A stretch of DNA of 64,000 bases. Origin: Tuctoria greenei (Eukaryota > Streptophyta > Magnoliopsida > Poales > Poaceae). Below are positions 45,735-56,237 of the stretch, piece after piece (within the stretch, counting starts at the first letter, position 1; each line of letters begins with the position of its first letter). The stretch spans positions 98,989,178 to 99,053,177 of the forward strand of contig JAYESD010000011.1 of the NCBI GenBank assembly GCA_036927565.1, given 5' to 3'. The position numbers and the translations under genes were made by a program. The notes beneath the pieces are model-generated. The model worked only from the letters and a program-made list of their open reading frames with translations, made no database searches and was not told where the DNA came from.

Positions 45735-45742
45735 TTTATATA
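45735..45742 (-). promoter_or_regulatory. TATA box for the MULE-B transposase
   Basis: TATATAAA on the minus strand (GGCTATATAAACCGACG), just inside the right TIR and upstream of the GA-rich leader. Transcription would run left into MURA. Confidence 0.6.
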
Positions 45743-45885
45743 GCCAGCACCGCAACAGTCGCGCTCAGCGCGTTGACACGTGGCCCGTGTCATACGTCCG
45801 GATCGCGACTTGCTCGTCGGGATCGCGAGTCATTATACGGAAGCGCAAGTTGCTTTCCCGCATTGTGAGGAGAATCTTGACCCGT

Positions 45886-46040
45886 CAAATGCCGATGTGG
45901 CTTGTCCACGTGTGTGTTTTGCACTTCCCCATGGTGACTCGCCAATCCAAATTACGAAATGTTAGCTACTTTTGCAAAAAAAAGTATGTCAGCTATTAAT
46001 ATTAAAATATTAAATATTCGGCTAATATTAAAAAAATTCC
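45886..46040 (-). repeat. Right TIR of MULE-B
   Basis: Inverted partner of 36699-36852; outer end AATTCC at 46040. The sequence between it and the TATA box has several GATCGCGA(G/C)T phrases (45800-45835) that are not in the left TIR. Confidence 0.8.
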
Positions 46041-46049
46041 CGAAGCCAA

Positions 46050-46780
46050 ACTGTAAGCGTCTTCAAATTGTGTTCAAAAAATAATGTGCATAGACCAGGT
46101 ATACCTAAAGTTGTATTCTCTCAGTCCTATATCATTTAGATGTCAAATAATATAAGAGTCAAAAACTTTTTTAATGATAGTTATCAAAGCCGGTGTGCAT
46201 CCATAGATACATCAGCGAAATAAGCTTATTTAACCTAGTAGTTAAGTACTCTAAGTAGCATTATTCAAGTCATGAGTTCAATTCCTGATGGAAGCGAATT
46301 TTAGGCTACGTGCAATTAAATTTCAAGCTGAATTTTACAATACTAATGCAGTTACTTTACAAAGGAATTCATGAGTGTCGAATGTGAGGTGCACCTATAA
46401 AAATATGCATATTAATTTATGAAGTCCAGTTGACAGTCATATACTTAGTCATCCATTTATCGTCGGCTTATTCTAAACAATATATTATGAGTGTCTGCAT
46501 TTGTATTCGCTTATAATAAACTGGTCATAACCTCTTTCGAGGGAAAGATCGAGATATTACCCATCATCTAAAAGACCATGCATATATCAGGTGTTGCCCC
46601 TGAGTCTAAGATAAATTAAATTTTTAAAATATGTGAGAGTCAAGAAGCATGACAATTGAATTAGATATTCATGATATCTATTTTTGGTTCTACATGGAGC
46701 GTGTCGAATAAGAAAAAAAAACTCAAATCTCATGAGATTTGAGTGATTTACTTGACCAATGGTCAGGCTCTACCTTTGAG
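46050..46780. other. Unassigned non-coding stretch
   Basis: AT-rich DNA right of MULE-B with no gene or complete element recognised. Confidence 0.4.
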
Positions 46781-47112
46781 ATTTATCTCGAGGCAGCATG
46801 ATTGAGATGTGATGGACCAGCAATTTGAGGCGACATGGAGCGGCACGGCAACTCAATGCGGCATGACCGAACGGTGGCATTGCGGCGGCTCAAGACAACA
46901 TGGCCGAGTGGCGTGGCAACTCAAGGCGACGTGTTTGAGCGATGAAATCGTATCAGTTCAAGGAAGCACACCCGAGTGACAGGGCAACTCTAGATCATGG
47001 TTGAGTACGTAGTGATGATGAAATAGCTCGAGACAGCATGATCAAGTGCATGGTAACTCGAGGTGATGTGACCGATTGGTGACGATATTGAACAGCTCGA
47101 GATGACATGACT
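46781..47112. repeat. Degenerate minisatellite (GGCAACTCAAGGCGACATG type)
   Basis: Phrases such as GCAACTCAAGGCGACRTG, GCTCRAGACARCATGACC and GAGTGGYGTGGCAACTC recur about ten times over 330 bp, at spacings of roughly 35-40 bp, and are strongly diverged. The unit mixes CTCGAG, CATG and GAGTG words. There is no open frame across the array, so it is not a coding repeat now. Confidence 0.65.
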
Positions 47113-47142
47113 GTTGCGCTATAAAAATGTACTACTCCGGTA

Positions 47143-48263
47143 CTCCCTCTATCTCAGGTGAACATTATTTTCAGCCAATTTTTTTGTCCCAGCTCAATTT
47201 TATCTCCACCGTATGGTCAATATCAGTTGTGTCCTCTGCATAATTTCAGTACGCACACACTGTCATTACTCTCTTCTTTCTCTCTCCCTACTCCCGTCCT
47301 CCACTACGCTCAACTCTTGCATGTCATACTCCGCACTTCTTTGCTCCCGTCCTCCTCCACTGGCTCCACTATTGCATCGTATCCTCCGCATCCTCTTTCC
47401 TGTCGCATCTCCACACCTATTTCACTCCCAAACAAACATTCGGTACTCAACCATGGACCACACAAGCTGCAGCGGTCACAGAGCACCTCAAGGCTGCAAT
47501 AGTAAGACCATCCGCAGTGGCACACTATAAAACACACTAGATACACTGTTTCGCAGTGTAATTTAGAGTACGTATTATAAAAGTTGAGAAGAATAGTGTA
47601 TAGAGTATGCTTTAGAGTATGCTGGTGCGGATGGTCTAAGAGGTCAGAGGAGGACCGCTTCTTGCCGGAGCCAGGGGAGCGACGCGAGTGCAGGATGGGC
47701 GATAGTGGCGGTGCGCGCTCTGACTGCTGCGACCTCGATGTCTGCAAGAAAGAAGAAAACAAAAGAGAGGAGCGCCACCACGTAGCATTGGAAGGTCGCG
47801 GCAACCAGATTTGAAAGCGGACTTTCCGTACAGTGAAGACCGGAGATGGACACGGCTGGATTCGTGGCGACGAGTCGTCCGGGTTAACTTTAACAAGAAT
47901 GATGATCCATATGTTCCAGATTTGAGGAGGAAGATGAAGTTAAAAATGGGGAGGTGGATACCGCTGTGGACTGGAAGAAGCAAGTCGATGCCATTGAAGA
48001 AGAGTCAGCCACTACCAGTGCGAAGATGGAGCAAGTCTCTGAGAAAGACAAAATGGACTTCGCCGCTATCCAGGACCAGCGATGTTCACAAGACGGTCTG
48101 GAGCACATTGAATGACTCCGCCGCAAGTTTTTGTCTTTTGCAAAGGCTAGCATTGAATGAAGGTGGGAGGATATGCATTGATAAAGGGTGTTGAGGTAAT
48201 TTTGTGTGTTCACTAATGTGTGGTTTGAATTTTAAAAATAAAGTTTATCTTGGACGGGGGGAG
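47143..48263. mobile_element. Non-autonomous mariner-like element (1.1 kb)
   Basis: It starts CTCCCTCTATCTCAGGTGAA and ends CTTGGACGGGGGGAG, so the inverted termini match the CTCCCTCCGTCC type of Stowaway/mariner elements of grasses. It is flanked by TA on both sides (47141-47142 and 48264-48265). Arms are similar over about 35 bp. Interior frames such as 47310-47804 (minus) and 47811-48194 (plus) show no transposase domain. It carries a small MITE at about 47505-47638. Confidence 0.75.
47505..47638. mobile_element. Small MITE nested in the mariner-like element
   Basis: It starts AGACCATCCGCAGTGG and ends TGGTGCGGATGGTCT; the two ends are inverted copies over 12 bp (AGACCATCCGCA). Interior AT-rich, 134 bp. 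The superfamily is unclear because the target duplication cannot be read with certainty. Confidence 0.6.
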
Positions 48264-48292
48264 TAAATGAGTAGTAGTAGTACTATATAATA

Positions 48293-48372
48293 CTCCCTCG
48301 ATCCCAAAATATTTGTCACCCTCTAGTTTATTTTTGAATTAAAGAGTAAAAAGTATTTTGGGATGAAGAGAA
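48293..48372. mobile_element. Stowaway MITE, 80 bp
   Basis: CTCCCTCGATCCCAAAATAT opens it, ATTTTGGGATGAAGAGAA closes it, and TA flanks both sides (48291-48292, 48373-48374). This is a very short Stowaway, probably with its centre deleted. Confidence 0.8.
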
Positions 48373-48374
48373 TA

Positions 48375-48984
48375 TAAAAAATACTCACTCAAGAGAACAT
48401 CTGAGTGCTTCGTATATGTAAGCGTGTGTTTCTCTGCTTCTAAATTTTAATTTCTTAGTATTGGACTCTAGTTCATGACTCGGATCGTGAACCCTTTCGT
48501 TATACATTTAGTCTTAACTTTTCTTACCCCCTAAGTGTCGGACTCTAACTCATGACTCTGATTTCTAACTGTTGTGGGTGGCTAGAATTTATCTAGATCA
48601 AAGCTTTCCTACTCGGAATGGGGATGTATCTCTAAATTTTCTTGTCATGCAAGTACATGTTTGGGTCCCCAAAAACACTCGACAATTATGTGTTCGACTT
48701 GATCCATCTTAGTTTGGATTATTGGCTATGTTGTGTTGTGGATACACATGTACACATGTTTCACAACCAAGGTCTGCACTTGGGAGGCCATGTGAACCAA
48801 CGGGTGGCGGGGCTAGCATGGTCTATGTCGTTGACCTGTGGGGTGGCCCTAGGAGGATCGGGATGTTCATCATGTATACACAAAAATATATCCTCCATAT
48901 AACATGATTTTTTTATCACCGCGTAAAAATTAATTACATAACATCACATATAAAATGGACGTAATCATGGCGGGATGAGTGACA
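48375..48984. other. Unassigned flank left of copia-D
   Basis: No gene. A diverged direct repeat is visible: TTGGACTCTAGTTCATGACT (48463) and TCGGACTCTAACTCATGACT (48539), about 76 bp apart. Confidence 0.4.
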
Positions 48985-49346
48985 ACTAGCGTTAGTCGAG
49001 GCAGATCTGGGCAACAGGGTTTATTGAACGAAAGAACAATGAGGCAGGGTGGTGGCTCATTCTCGATCGTCTACAGCAGGGATCCCCAGCTCATCTAGAT
49101 CCATGGTGTTCGTTGCATCACGTTTCAGGGCAAGGGGAAGCAGAGTGCCGTCTTTATTGAACTCGAGAATGAGCCTCAACGAGTTGAGTTTATTCATCAC
49201 CAGAACCGGTGCTTATATAGAGTACATGACGGTACAAGATGATAAACAGACTCCAAAACAACCTTAGCCGATGACTAACAGACTAGAGATATAGATAAGA
49301 GAGATAAGGGATGGTAACAACAATATCCGATGTATACTAACTAACA
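48985..49346 (-). repeat. 3' LTR of copia-D (left boundary approximate)
   Basis: On the minus strand it starts TGTTAGTTAGTATACATCGG right after the polypurine tract GATTGAGGGGGGA (49347-49359). A TATA box (CTCTATATAAGC) is at about 49207-49218. The far end is not certain: the nearest inversion of TGTTAG is CTAACG near 48990. No partner LTR is available for comparison. Confidence 0.6.
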
Positions 49347-49911
49347 TCCCCCCTCAATCTCAACTTCACAAGATTGAGATTGTGCCGAAACTTCTCAAAC
49401 AATTTTGTCGACAGGGGTTTTATGAAGTCATCAGCTAGTAGTCTCCTGATGATATGAACCGAATTTGAAGAAGTTTGCTTGCAACCCTTTCACGGGCAAA
49501 ATGATAATCCACTTCAATGTGTTCTGTCTGTGCATGCAAAATAGGATTTGCCGAGAGATATGTGGCACCTAAGTTGTCACACCATAAGCAAGCAGGTCGT
49601 GGCTGGCCAATGCCTAACTCCTTCAAAAGGGACTGAAGTGAGATGATCTCCGATGTAGCGTTAGCAAGTGTTTTATATTCAGCTTCCAAGCTCGAACGAG
49701 ACACGGTTGGTTGCTTTCTAGCACTCCAATAAATAAGGTTAGACCTAAAGAAAATTGCAAACCCGCCAGTGGACCTTCTGTCATTGACATCTCCTGCCCA
49801 ATCAGCATCGGAAAATACACTGATCAGGGAAGAACCTGACTTCGTTATTTTGAGTCCGAGATCAACTGTCCCTTGAATATATCGTAGTAATCTTTTGAAC
49901 GCCGTCCAGTG
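49341..49911 (-). pseudogene. Copia-D RNase H segment
   Basis: Phrases in order: FKRLLRYIQGTVDLGLKI, FSDADWAGDVNDR, RKQPTVSRSSLEAEY, LWCDNLGATYLSANPILHAQ, EHIEVDYHFARERV, ADDFIKPL and LRLRGGC, ending in a stop that overlaps the LTR start. Fairly well preserved; one frame change lies near 49435 (SGDY to ADDF). It continues upstream at 56711 once copia-B is removed. Confidence 0.9.
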
Positions 49912-49916
49912 CTCAA

Positions 49917-50384
49917 TGGTATAATCTTAGGGTCTGACTAATTAATCTAGGCACACACTAGTCGGGTTCTAATCATATTGGTTTATCTAGATTTAGAATA
50001 CTCAATCAATAGGTATAGTAATCATCCAGTTTCTTATTCATGCTTATGTAAACAAGTGTAGTGGGGAGATTGAAACGCACCTTGGCCTGTAGATGTTGAA
50101 TAAACCATGGTGAGGTTGACGGAGTTGAGGCAGAGGCGGCGGTAAGGGCGGCGCTGAGGTGAGGGAGCCTTCCCCTCACTTCCTGTCAGAATAGATCGGA
50201 TATTTTAATCATGGCGATTAGTCTTAATCACTTCTTCTTAATCCCAGTTTAAGGGTCCTTATATAGGGTGACGGGCGTGAGAGGGGGCCCCAACCGATGG
50301 TTAGCAACCGCCTCCGATTAGGGCGTTAGTGGGGTTGGACTCGGTCTGGGTTTCACCCAGACCGAGCGTGGTCAACTTTTAACA
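49917..50384 (-). repeat. 3' LTR of copia-B
   Basis: 468 bp; on the minus strand TGTTAAAAGTTGACC ... GATTATACCA. A TATA box (CCTATATAAGG) is at about 50257-50267, minus. The terminal CA is preserved although the neighbouring base differs from the 5' copy. Confidence 0.95.
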
Positions 50385-50395
50385 TTCTCCCCCTT

Positions 50396-53300
50396 GACCA
50401 TGGAACTAAAGACTTATTAACTTATATAACTTAATCTTAGAACTTATACTTACTTAATTCTAAACTTAGTGTTAGTTTCTTCATGTTTGACACATAGGGC
50501 ACATCGTATCAAGAATAGCAAATTACGTGTTATCTGATTCGAACGACAACGATATATCTCACATTCAGAAATAACCTTATACTTAGTTTGGCCCCTTAGT
50601 ATCCAGGATAGTTCACAGGTTTTCACTTGAGACCCATGCATGCTTTGTGTTCTCTGAACACTTGGGCAGAAAACCTTTTGTAAACAGTACCGCAAGCTTT
50701 CGCTTGATTCTTTTATGCTCATCACTAATTGTGATCCTGGATATTATCTTTCACAACACAAAACTTAATGTCGATGTGCTTGACAGTTTCACTCGACTCA
50801 TTTTTGTGAAATTATGATACTACAAACTTATTATTGTAGTATTACTTAAGTAGTTCGTGCTGTCGGCCACTCTTAAAATCGGGCAAAGCTTTGTATCGCC
50901 TGCTTGTTGGCCTCATCGTGAATAATAAGGTTCGTCACACATTGTGGACGATGCAGTGACTATTTATCTAGAGTGTTTCCATGAGATAACTCCATTCGCG
51001 AAGGTGGATATATAACTAATGTGGAATTCTTAGAATCCACACAATTCGCGAAACTAAGACTAAGAAGCTCACTTCGTCAAGTGAATTTTGACTTATAATG
51101 TCTTAATATGAGGTCTTATGTGCATTGCACCTTCTTAAATAAATTCTTAAATGCCTTCTAGTGATGAACCACTAGCATGGCCTAATGTCTGTCAAGTATC
51201 CCGGTCATGTCTTAAGTCAAGGTAAACACTTAATTGAGCATACATTGATTAATCTTCCGACAGCAGAAGCTTATGGAAAAGAAATCATAAGGTCGGTCAA
51301 TCATTGGTTCCCTAAACTTAACTAATTCTTAAACTTATCATCCTTGACTGTCTAAACATGCGAAGATTAACACCCTCTTATTATGATCAGGGTGAATTAC
51401 TAATTCCTATCTTGTAGGATTCTTCACCTAGATCCTCTTATGGACAAAATCTTTTAATTTCTTATGACTGGTTTATATTATTCCTTAGAAGTAATGAACT
51501 ATGTACATTCAACTTAGTATACATGTAAGTGTCCATATCACATTACTTGAAAACCCAAACTAACTTATAGTCTAATAGATCTTAAGATACATTTCTTAAC
51601 ACTTAATTGAATCAATGAATGGATTTCTCTGAAGAGTATCTCAAGAGTCTCTTGATCATTATGACAAACCTCTCGGTCATGTCACACTAATGTTCTAATA
51701 AAAATCTCAATAAAAAATGTTGTTTTACATCCACCTGATGTAAAAATATTAATAATGCACTACTAATAAATTAATGATTCTTGAGGAATCCTTAACTGAG
51801 ACAATTCTTTTGCCATTAGTCTGACCACAGATGGAAATTTCCCTTCAGAATCACACTTAATTTTGTAGGCTCATTACAGTCTACTGTTTTGATTCCTTTA
51901 AGAACTATTACTAATACTTCTACACTGATGGTATACTTAGATCTCATCTCATCTGGTATGGTTTTACACCATAGATAATTAAAACCCTCTGATAATATTT
52001 TCTTATGTGGTATGACCACCTTTGTTATTTGTCTTATTGTGATCGGGCTGCTATCACTATTCATCATTATTGACCAATAATGATGAAGAATCAATAGCAG
52101 ATATTGTGACAACAATGTCTCACATTGTTAACACAACGTAAGTAAGACATCATAAAGAGTGATTCTTGAAAAGGCGTAGCAACATGTACTATTCCTTTCA
52201 AGATCAGTGTCTTTATGAAGTCAAAACTACCCTTGATTTAATCACCTTTACTCAATTCAATTTCTAAACGATCTTATGACCCGCTATGGATCAAAACTTA
52301 TATCAAGTGAGGATCAACCCAACACTTGACCTTATGCAACTCACATAACTCGTGCATTATGCTTACATTTTGGGGTTGTTGTGGCCTCACATCATTGATA
52401 ATAACAGACTTAAACTGAGTTATTCTTAATATTTTTCTGTTACCGATGAAAGACTAATAACACGTAGTAAATTATTAACAAAAAAGTTAATAATTCAGCT
52501 GCAGCAGGTAGAGAGATTATCGACCTCTCATCATACCATACTCCCCCTGATCATGTCATCCTACTAATGATGATATGTCTTATTTAACTAAACTGATGAT
52601 AATCAGTAACTTATTATTTATTGTTCTTACAATCAAACTTAATAATGTTTTGGGTTACTTTTGCCTTAATGGGACAACCTCATATGAAAATGCTTAAGTG
52701 AGGTTTACGCCCTGTCCACAATATACAATGGTGTCTTAGAGACTCACTTAATATAAAGTTCGACTTAACACGTAAATCGATAGACTAATAACTTAACATA
52801 CTTAATTAACATACACCATTTTACTTAGTTATTTTAGGGGTATTGAATTCTTACTTGAATAAAACTAAGTTAATACTAACAATACATGTTCAATGCCTTA
52901 TTTTAAATTTAAAATGTCTTAATGAGGAAACTAAGTTAATACTAACAATACATGTTCAATACCTTATTTTGAATCTGAAACGTCTTAATAAAGGAGAAAC
53001 TAATCGATGGAGAAAACTAATTCAATTCTCCCACTCGAAGTATGGCCTTAATGACAATGTCATAATTTTGAAATTGTTTAGAGATCGATTCTGATGCGCT
53101 TGTCTTAATACTTATTTTGTGAGTGAAAACTTGAATAATATTTAAATCATCATCTAAGGATAAATGTTATAACTGAATGTGCTTAACCATAATACTAAGA
53201 ACTCAATGAAGTACTTAAATAAAAAATTACAAATATGAATACTTAAACTAACATTCCATTAATGAGGGTATATGATGAATCCTAAGTACAAAACTATAAC

Positions 53301-53470
53301 TTAGAAGAAGAAAAAAGTCTAAGATTTCAACTTTAGCTTCATGACCATAGCAATTTTAATGATCATTCCACTCTTCTTATGATCCTCCACTTATATAATT
53401 CCTGTCTCAAGAATATGCAGGATTGCATCTTAGTTAATCAATCTAATGAGTTAAAAATAATCTTAAACAT
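50396..53470 (-). other. Non-coding 3' internal region of copia-B
   Basis: About 3.1 kb without a frame longer than ~100 codons. CTTAA/TTAAG words are very common. I find no protease, integrase, RT or RNase H motif in any frame. It is either decayed beyond recognition or was never coding. A diverged direct repeat (ACTAAGTTAATACTAACAAT at 52863 and 52930) is visible. The clean LTRs and readable gag favour the second view. Confidence 0.6.
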
Positions 53471-53474
53471 TGAT

Positions 53475-54215
53475 TTAACAATTAAAAGTCAACTTACCTT
53501 TATCATTCTCATGATTGAAAGACTTAATAGCATGATGAGACTTAATGCGATCTTCTTCTTGAACACATAAATCAATTAGTTTCTTAAGATCCCACTGCTC
53601 AGAGTGAGAGTTGTAACTGATGATAATATGCTCAAAATCATCTGGAAGTAGAGCAAGAATGAGGTTGAAAAGAAACTCATCTTTCAACCCCGAATCTAAT
53701 AGCTTAAGTTTAGCAGCAGTGTCCCACATACTAAGAATATGATCATGCACCCTTCCTCCATTATGCTTCTGAGTGACAAGTTTCTTAACAAGAGCATGCA
53801 TCATAGCCTTGTTGCAGTCAGTTGCATACTTTTCTATCATAAGGAGGTACCCATAAGTAGTGTTGCATTCAGGAATTTCTTCTCAAACACTCTCAGTAAT
53901 TGAACTCTTAATCACTTGTAAACATTTCTTATTTGAGATTGACCACTTAGCACGATCTAAATCGAAGCGACAGTGGTCCTCTTCATAATCCTCCATCCTT
54001 TTAGTGAAAGACTCCTTAGTTTCCCCGTCACAAATAACGGGAAGCTTAGGATCAGTAGGACGCGCTCTCATCAGTGCCAAATTTATTTCAGAGATTGCTA
54101 AACTAGCCTCCAACTTACATCGCCAAGTACTGTAATTGTCTTTTCTTAAATAGTTCTCTGGCGAGATAAATCTTAATATCAAATCTGGAATAGAAGATCC
54201 TTCATAATGAAACAT
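53475..54215 (-). pseudogene. Copia-B gag
   Basis: From the ATG at 54215: ISPENYLRKDNYSTWRCKLE (the copia gag start pattern), LAISEINLALMRARPTDP, then FDLDRAKWSISNKKCLQVIK. A single TGA at about 53884-53886 interrupts a frame that is otherwise open and continues MHALVKKLVTQKHNGGRVHD, then LSMWDTAAKLKLL and LALLPDDFEHIIISYN. It ends FNC at 53475. About 245 codons in all, with only one internal stop, so much better preserved than copia-A. No zinc knuckle follows. The product would form virus-like particles. Confidence 0.88.
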
Positions 54216-54254
54216 AATAGAACATAAGTAAATGCATGAACATGATTATGAACA

Positions 54255-54897
54255 AAACATCTTATTTTGTCTTTCACGTTGGTTACTTAACAACTTACTA
54301 AAACTAAAGACTTAAGGTTTTCGTCTTTCACGTTAATTACTAAATGAAAACTAACTGAACTTAAATAATATTTAACTATGTATTTCGTCTTTCATGTTGG
54401 TTACTTAACAAAAACACAACATATGAAATAACTAAATAAAACTTAACTTCTAAATGTGTTTTGCCTTTCACTTTGGTTACTTAGCAAAAACACAGCACTA
54501 AAGACATAATAATTTCGTCTTTCACATTGGTTACTCAACGAAAACACTTAATAATTTAATATATCATTAACAGTGTGTTTTGTCTTTCACGTTGGTTACT
54601 CAACAAAACACTATGGATTAAGAGGAATGAAGACTTAAACTCAAAATGTGGTAATTTCATATTTCACGTTGGTTACTCAACGAAATTACCGTCACTAATA
54701 ATAACTTAAAACTTCATGACTTAAGACTTAAAGCAACTTAGGCACAACAACTTAAACATAACCATTTAAATTAACTTAATTATGATGACTCAAAACAACT
54801 TAATCATGACAATTTTAACTTTCACGTTGGTTACTCAATAAAATTATCATGACAGTGGTAAATTCATTTTTCACGTTGGTTACTCAATGAAAGCACC
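54255..54897 (-). repeat. Array of nine related hairpins in copia-B leader
   Basis: Nine copies of the core (sense strand GAGTAACCAACGTGAAAGAC and variants) lie at about 54270, 54333, 54390, 54464, 54517, 54582, 54661, 54818 and 54869. The arms differ between copies but pair within a copy: GGTAATTTC/GAAATTACC (54650-54690), CATGACAATTTTA/TAAAATTATCATG (54805-54852), GTGTTTTG/CAAAACAC (54574-54611), TGTGTTTTGC/GCAAAAACACA (54455-54494), GTTTTC/GAAAAC (54317-54351). Copies at 54270 and 54390 pair weakly. Position, immediately 5' of gag, is the same as in copia-A. Confidence 0.85.
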
Positions 54898-56220
54898 ATA
54901 ACTTAATTAATAGCGGAAGCTTAATACTTAATTTTCTAATTATCATGCTTAATAACTCACAATTCCACGGCAAAAGGGAATTAAATTAAATAAGTGGACA
55001 AGAAATACTTAATTCAACACTTAACATTGAAAATTGAAAGAAAATAATAATTAATATAATTATTAAAGTATCACAAAATTACTTAGCAATTTCTTTGTCC
55101 ACTTAATTAATTTTGTATGACATTTTATCCCATACTAAAATGTCACTAAACTGAAACATCTGAAAAGCTCAATTCTAAATTGGGGAAATCCCAAAATGAT
55201 TTTAGCACAAAAACTAAAATCCTGAAAATCCATACTAAAATGGACAAAACCTTCTTAATTCCTGGTTCAAGCCCATAACTAATATTCTCGGAAAAAGGCA
55301 GCCCAAAATTGTGCAGTCCAATATAAAAGTGGCCCACGGCCAAAACTGGACGTGTTTGCACACTGGGCTTTCAGCGCTAATGGCCCAGAGGCAAAATCCT
55401 CTGGCCTGGAGAGGAGTGCAGCGAGGCCCTTGCGGCCTGTCCTGCGACGCCCGAAAGGGCAGCCCAGCTGGCCTGCCAAGGCGTTCCGCCCAGGCTGTGA
55501 GCCCACTACCCACGCGCACGCGGCCCGCTCAAGTGCGTGGGAGCCACTGAACCGTACGATCCCGATCGGGGGGTCCACAGTCATCCAGCGTGCGGCACCG
55601 CTTAATCTGAGCCCTTGATTGGCGATTGAACGGTGTCGCGTCGATTTCGGGTGGCACAAAAACGTGCGGCCGACGTAGTTCCTACCGGAACCCTGATTAG
55701 TTTCCCTGGACCCCTTCTCTCTCTTCTCCTTATGGTGCTGCACGACGAGAGACGAGCGGAGAGCTCGAGGCAGGCTCCAGCGCCGCGCAGCACCGTCGAA
55801 CTAGGCCGGAGAGCATGAGGCGAGCCTGATATGCGCCGAGATCCGGCTAGGCTCAAGAGTGCTTAGCCGTCGGCGCCGCCTTGTGGTTTTCGCCGGTGTG
55901 TGCGTTCTTTCATGAGCACACCGCCGTCGAAGACAACGTCGAGCGGTGCCCTTACTTGGGTTTACCCGGCGAGCCGTCCGCCTGACTTAGGGCAGCCTCG
56001 TTGGAGGTGCACGAGGATGGCGACATCAACGAGCCTCTTAAGGTACATGGATCCACCTCCTTCTTATTTTCCTGATTTCTTACTCCTCATGGTGTGGTTT
56101 TGCCTCTGAGATTTTTCTTAATCCTTTCCAAAACCGAGCTTAGATCTTACTCCTCTCCTTCTAATTGCTTAGTGTTTAAAATTAATCCAAGACTTAAAAC
56201 CCGGTTAGAGTTGCACTAGG
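54898..56220 (-). other. Remaining leader of copia-B
   Basis: Between the PBS and the hairpins, 1.3 kb: a GC-rich half (55350-56060) and an AT-rich half (54898-55340). It shares short stretches with the copia-A leader, such as the AATTAAGTATTAAGCTTCCGCT-like phrase near 54910. Frames up to 154 codons (55279-55743, minus) lie in the GC-rich half but show no domain. Confidence 0.5.
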
Positions 56221-56222
56221 CC

Positions 56223-56237
56223 GGCTCTTGATACCAA
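56223..56237 (-). promoter_or_regulatory. Primer binding site of copia-B
   Basis: Minus strand TTGGTATCAAGAGCC directly after the 5' LTR; complementary to a tRNA-Met 3' end with one extra A compared with the chromovirus PBS. Confidence 0.8.

Larger units (their letters stand above)
36699..46040 (-). mobile_element. 9.3 kb multi-gene Mutator-like element (MULE-B)
   Basis: Inverted termini of ~155 bp (36699-36852 and 45886-46040) both start GGAATTTTT, then ATTAGCCGA and AAAAGTAGC(C/T)AAC, GGCGAGTC and ACAAGCCAC. The flanking 9-mers CAAAGCAAG (36691-36699) and CGAAGCCAA (46041-46049) agree at six of nine positions, a decayed target duplication at best. Inside, all on the minus strand and in order from the right: MURA transposase (44960-42261), a PMD gene (41989-39528), a GRF zinc-finger gene (39003-38495) and a GRF-like/coiled-coil gene (about 38040-37446). 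All four carry stops or frameshifts. The right TIR holds a TATA box for the transposase. Confidence 0.85.

Noticed and set aside
55279..55743. 154-codon minus-strand ORF in copia-B leader
   Set aside because: GC-rich untranslated leader; lies between PBS and gag, has no domain, and overlapping frames of similar length exist on both strands.
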